Of a DNA stretch of 64,000 nucleotides, positions 61,382 to 64,000 are shown piece after piece. Position 1 is the first letter of the stretch. Each line of letters opens with the position of its first letter. The notes beneath the pieces were generated by a model. The model did not search any database and was not told where the DNA came from. It was given only the letters and a program-made list of their open reading frames with translations. Made by a program: the position numbers and the translations under genes. Source of the stretch: Cereibacter_A azotoformans (lineage in GTDB: Bacteria > Pseudomonadota > Alphaproteobacteria > Rhodobacterales > Rhodobacteraceae); the NCBI RefSeq assembly GCF_003050905.1, contig NZ_QAOT01000006.1, one strand, 5' to 3'.

Positions 61382-62626
61382 TTATCCGACGGCTTGAACA
61401 GACCTCAGCTTGTCAACAGCCCTGTCATAGGCCTTCAAGCCGGACGGCTCACTCCCAACCAGTTTTTTTACATCGATCAATTTGGCGACGTCGCAAAATT
61501 CCCCCTTGTCAGGGTGAACAATCATGAAACGCGAGTTGTTCTGCAGCATTACGTGCGTAGGCTTGATTTCCCGCATGAGGGCTGGATCCATTCTTCCCGT
61601 GCCGTGCAGGAAATACGTGGTCTTGAACCACGGTGCGAGAAACCGCTCCATGTAGACGAAGGACGACCCGCCGGACACCAGAAGCGTTCCATCCACATCG
61701 GGCCGCTCCGACTGCATGATGCTCAGCTGTCCCGTATTGCCGCCTTTCCTATAGGCCGTATGCTTGACTTTATAGGGTTGCTTATAGCTCAGGTGCGGAT
61801 AAAGGGCCTTGTATGCGCCCATCAACTTGTTTCCCAAGTCGCCGCCCTGCATTCTCATCTCGATGTTCGCGTAGGGCTCCAGTTCATGTGGAACGCCAAA
61901 ATACCGCAGCACATCGCGGCTGGCGATTGCCGCGCCCACACTTGACCAGTGGGTGTCCCCGCCCCAATAGCTCACCGAAGACGACAGCTTTAGCTCATCG
62001 ATCGGACATACAAATTTCGACCGATGCCTTGAGCCGTTCAGAAACTGAACGAGCCCATTTTGATCTGAAACTTTAAAAGGAGCAAGGTCAGGCTTAATCA
62101 GTTCTTTTGAGGGCGCGATGCAGTAACACCACTTCGCCCCGACTTCATCTGCCAACGCGGAGAACTTGTCGAGATATCGATCCCATGCAGAGATGCTAGG
62201 AGCCATGTCCGCAGTCCCGTCAGCTTGCTCGCGCAAGGAGTTCGAGTTGCTCAGAAACAGCCACCCGGATCCACCCAGGCTAACATTTGGAACCTGCACA
62301 ACATCTATCGTCCATTGCAGCTTTTCGTTGCCGGACTGGTCGACCGAGTGAACTGTGCAAGATGCTAGTGGCGCAGCCACAGAGAAACCGTGATAATCGT
62401 CTTCAATCTGGATGCCAGCGTTGCGGAAGCGCGTCGAGACGTCAGGGCGCTCTCTGAGTTTATCGCAGCTTATCGTGAATTTGTTGAAGCGGATCAAGAT
62501 CTTCTTCACATCCGGCCGCGCCCACCCAGAGATACTAAGAAGTTGCGCCTTCTGGCCATAGTGCTGTGTCGGCTGATCGAGATGAATATCCTGCGCCTTA
62601 CGCGTCTTCTGAACTGCGTAAACCAT
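61382..62626 (-). CDS. AlgX/AlgJ-like SGNH-fold protein with N-terminal RPDV module
   Basis: A 414-residue protein. Residues about 100-400 resemble the AlgX/AlgJ/DHHW SGNH fold of polysaccharide O-acetyltransferases: GSGWLFLSNSNS, GGDTHWSSVGAA (Asp-x-His) and the nucleophile-region LLVSGGSSFVYME. Residues about 25-95 form a beta-rich module (SISGWARPDVKKI, RERPDVSTRF, GFSVAA) like those attached to some glycosyltransferases. No signal peptide is seen, unlike periplasmic AlgX. Base composition is visibly lower in GC than the rest of the window, and no Shine-Dalgarno is evident. Likely surface-glycan modification, acquired by transfer. Confidence 0.65.
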   Translation of the reverse strand: MVYAVQKTRKAQDIHLDQPTQHYGQKAQLLSISGWARPDVKKILIRFNKFTISCDKLRERPDVSTRFRNAGIQIEDDYHGFSVAAPLASCTVHSVDQSGNEKLQWTIDVVQVPNVSLGGSGWLFLSNSNSLREQADGTADMAPSISAWDRYLDKFSALADEVGAKWCYCIAPSKELIKPDLAPFKVSDQNGLVQFLNGSRHRSKFVCPIDELKLSSSVSYWGGDTHWSSVGAAIASRDVLRYFGVPHELEPYANIEMRMQGGDLGNKLMGAYKALYPHLSYKQPYKVKHTAYRKGGNTGQLSIMQSERPDVDGTLLVSGGSSFVYMERFLAPWFKTTYFLHGTGRMDPALMREIKPTHVMLQNNSRFMIVHPDKGEFCDVAKLIDVKKLVGSEPSGLKAYDRAVDKLRSVQAVG

Positions 62627-62859
62627 CGGTTACAGATTCCCTCATTGCACCACGTAGTTGTTAGTCAGCCAGTATGCTCGATGCAACTCGTGCCTATGCG
62701 ACCAGTCGTCCTGACAATGCACTGGCGCCGGGGCGTCTTGATCGCAGCCCACACCTTATCGCGAGCCTGAGAATCGGCTGCACGAAGCCCCCTCCGCTCA
62801 CGCCAACTTCTCCAGCCGCACATGGTCTGCCCCCAGAAAAGTGGTCCTCCCTGAGGTAG
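62627..62859. other. Spacer between AlgX-like gene and IS3 orfA
   Basis: No gene is supported. The right part (from about 62823, TGGTCTGCCCCCAGAAAAG) looks like the left terminal region of the IS element. Confidence 0.4.
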
Positions 62860-63914
62860 GCTTTCGGGCCCGATGGGGAGATCGTCGCCAAGCTTCGGCA
62901 GGTCGACGTGTTGGTGTCGCAAGGCCGCTCGGTGGCCGAGGCGGTTCGGTCGATCGGCGTAACCCAGTTCACCTACTACCGCTGGCGCAAGGAGTTTGGC
63001 GGCCTGAAGACTGATCAGGTAAAGCGGCTGAAGGAGCTGGAGAAGGAGAACGAGCGGCTGCGGAAGGCTGTTTCGGATCTGACACTCGAGAAGCTGATCC
63101 TGAAGGAGGCCGCCTCGGGAACCGAAGGTCCGCGTCAGCGAAACTATTGAGCCCCGCCCGCCGGCGGGCCTGCATCGATCACGTCCGCCAGAAGCTCGGC
63201 CTGTCCGAACGGGTCGCCTGCCGCGTGCTGGGGCAGCATCGCTCGACGCAGCGTAAGGTGCCACAGGGCCGGCCCGACGAAGAGGCGCTGACGGCCGACA
63301 TCGTCGCGCTGGCCAGCCAGTACGGCCGCTACGGCTATCGCCGGATCACCGCGCTGCTCCGCGAGGCGGGCTGGGCGGTGAACGTGAAGCGGGTCGAGCG
63401 GATCTGGCGAAGGGAGGGGCTGAAGGTCCCGCAAAAGCAGCCGAAGAAGGGGCGCCTGTGGCTGAACGACGGATCCTGCATCCGCCTGCGGCCCGAACGG
63501 CCCAACCATGTCTGGTCCTACGACTTCGTCGAAAGCCGGACCCACGATGGGAGAAAGTTCCACATGCTCAATGTCCTCGACGAGTTCACCCGCGAATGTC
63601 TGTCCATCCGCGTCTCCCGCAAGCTCAACTCGACCGACGTCATCGACGTGCTGTCCGAGTTGTTCATCCTCCGCGGTGTGCCCGGCCACATACGGTCCGA
63701 CAACGGGCCGGAGTTCATCGCGACTGCGGTCAGAACCTGGATCGCCGCGGTCGGCGCCCGACGCGCCTTCATCGAGCCCGGCAGCCCCTGGGAGAACGGC
63801 TACTGCGAGAGCTTCAACTCGAAGCTCCGAGACGAGCTCTTGAACGGAGAGATCTTCTACAGCCTCGCCGAAGCCCGGATCGTGATCGGGTCCTGGCGCC
63901 AGCATTACAACGCT
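62823..63914 (+). mobile_element. IS3-family insertion sequence, right end missing
   Basis: A two-frame IS3-type element. orfA (HTH plus leucine-zipper) and orfB (DDE integrase) overlap by 4 bases in a -1 arrangement. The left end is placed at about 62823 by its terminal-repeat-like sequence. The right end is absent because orfB stops early and unrelated IS-end-like sequence follows from about 63911. Subgroup (IS407/IS2-like) is inferred from orfA form only. Confidence 0.75.
62908..63150 (+). CDS. IS3-family transposase OrfA
   Basis: An 80-residue (from GTG at 62908) DNA-binding protein. Helix-turn-helix QGRSVAEAVRSIGVTQFTYY with WRKEFGGLK, then a leucine-zipper coiled coil (KELEKENERLRKAVSDLTLE). 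Coding similarity clearly extends upstream in frame to 62860 (AFGPDGEIVAKLRQVDV), but a TAG at 62857 and no ATG follow. The native start therefore seems lost or mutated, and the GTG call is provisional. It overlaps orfB by 4 bases, where programmed frameshifting would join the two. Confidence 0.7.
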   Translation: MLVSQGRSVAEAVRSIGVTQFTYYRWRKEFGGLKTDQVKRLKELEKENERLRKAVSDLTLEKLILKEAASGTEGPRQRNY

Positions 63915-63923
63915 GTTGCATAA
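63147..63923 (+). pseudogene. IS3-family transposase OrfB, C-terminally truncated
   Basis: A 258-residue integrase-core protein with HTH_21 segment (RYGYRRITALLREAGW) and an intact DDE triad: Asp in NHVWSYDFVESRTHDG, Asp in HIRSDNGPEF, Glu in SPWENGYCESFNSKLRDEL. It breaks off at WRQHYNAVA-stop, where relatives continue NxxRPHSSLGYRPP for about 25 more residues. The new stop comes from adjoining IS-end-like sequence, so the catalytic core is intact but the C-terminus is replaced. Confidence 0.75.
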
Positions 63924-64000
63924 CACCCATCTCTCTATGTCGTTGAGGGGAATAGGTTTTTCTGGTCATGATGCGGTCCTGCGGGGTGTTTTGCCTTCCG
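63911..64000. mobile_element. Probable terminal part of a second IS element
   Basis: From about 63911 (TGTTGCATAACACCC) the sequence no longer matches IS3 orfB and becomes AT-richer, with a GTTGCATAA start resembling termini of IS5-family elements. No coding region is visible before the window ends. Family assignment is a guess from the terminal bases. Confidence 0.4.

Noticed and set aside
63144..63926. 260-codon minus-strand frame opposite IS3 orfB
   Set aside because: Exact antisense of a clear DDE transposase; the protein is Asp/Gly/Leu-biased shadow translation.

Overview
The window is GC-rich alphaproteobacterial chromosome. Gene content and order (lptFGD-surA-pdxA-rsmA, ftsB-pdhABC, a Rhodobacter-type gene transfer agent cluster next to cysE, radA-cvpA-purF) point to the Rhodobacter/Cereibacter group, most likely a Rhodobacter (Cereibacter) sphaeroides strain. 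This is inferred from gene families and synteny, since no rRNA is present.

Layout. 1-2,200: end of a retropepsin-like protease, DNA polymerase III chi (holC) and leucyl aminopeptidase (pepA). 2,400-9,970: a tightly overlapping plus-strand operon for LPS export and outer-membrane biogenesis (lptF, lptG, lptD, surA), followed by pdxA and rsmA. 10,000-15,800: minus-strand DUF4167 gene, prmC/prfA, a DUF1499 gene, agmatinase and an M20 amidohydrolase. 15,900-18,900: mazG, an iron-transport binding protein behind a TGA-N9-TCA iron box, and a nucleoside hydrolase. 18,900-26,750: a soluble PhoR-like kinase, gamma carbonic anhydrase, gmk, yicC, a PAS_5 protein, class II DAHP synthase, a GlxA-type regulator and two overlapping cyclophilin genes. 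26,900-33,530: pgk, class I aldolase, ftsB and pdhABC, linking lower glycolysis to acetyl-CoA. 33,600-48,800: cysE, a small GTA-linked ORF and a complete-looking GTA structural cluster (g15 down to g1, minus strand). 48,800-60,500: mltG, fabF, acpP, fabG (minus), then alr, MlaE/MlaF-like transporter genes, pqiA, radA, cvpA, purF and an unusual SDR (plus).

From about 60,620 to the end the character changes. A 3' fragment of a tRNA-Val(CAC) lies beside a terminator and is followed by an unrecognised small gene, a lower-GC gene for an AlgX/AlgJ-like SGNH protein, and an IS3-family element. The last codons of its orfB are replaced by what looks like the end of another IS. This is best read as the start of a tRNA-integrated genomic island.

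Notable non-coding structure: a composite dispersed repeat (hairpin plus GGATATTTGGACAGAGTGAA) in three places; a three-hairpin array with a shared loop motif between acpP and fabF; hairpins at both sizeable gaps inside the GTA operon, bracketing the portal-protease-capsid genes; and a good sigma-70-type promoter with an upstream inverted repeat before GTA g1. Most unlisted open frames are antisense or off-frame shadows produced by the high GC content.
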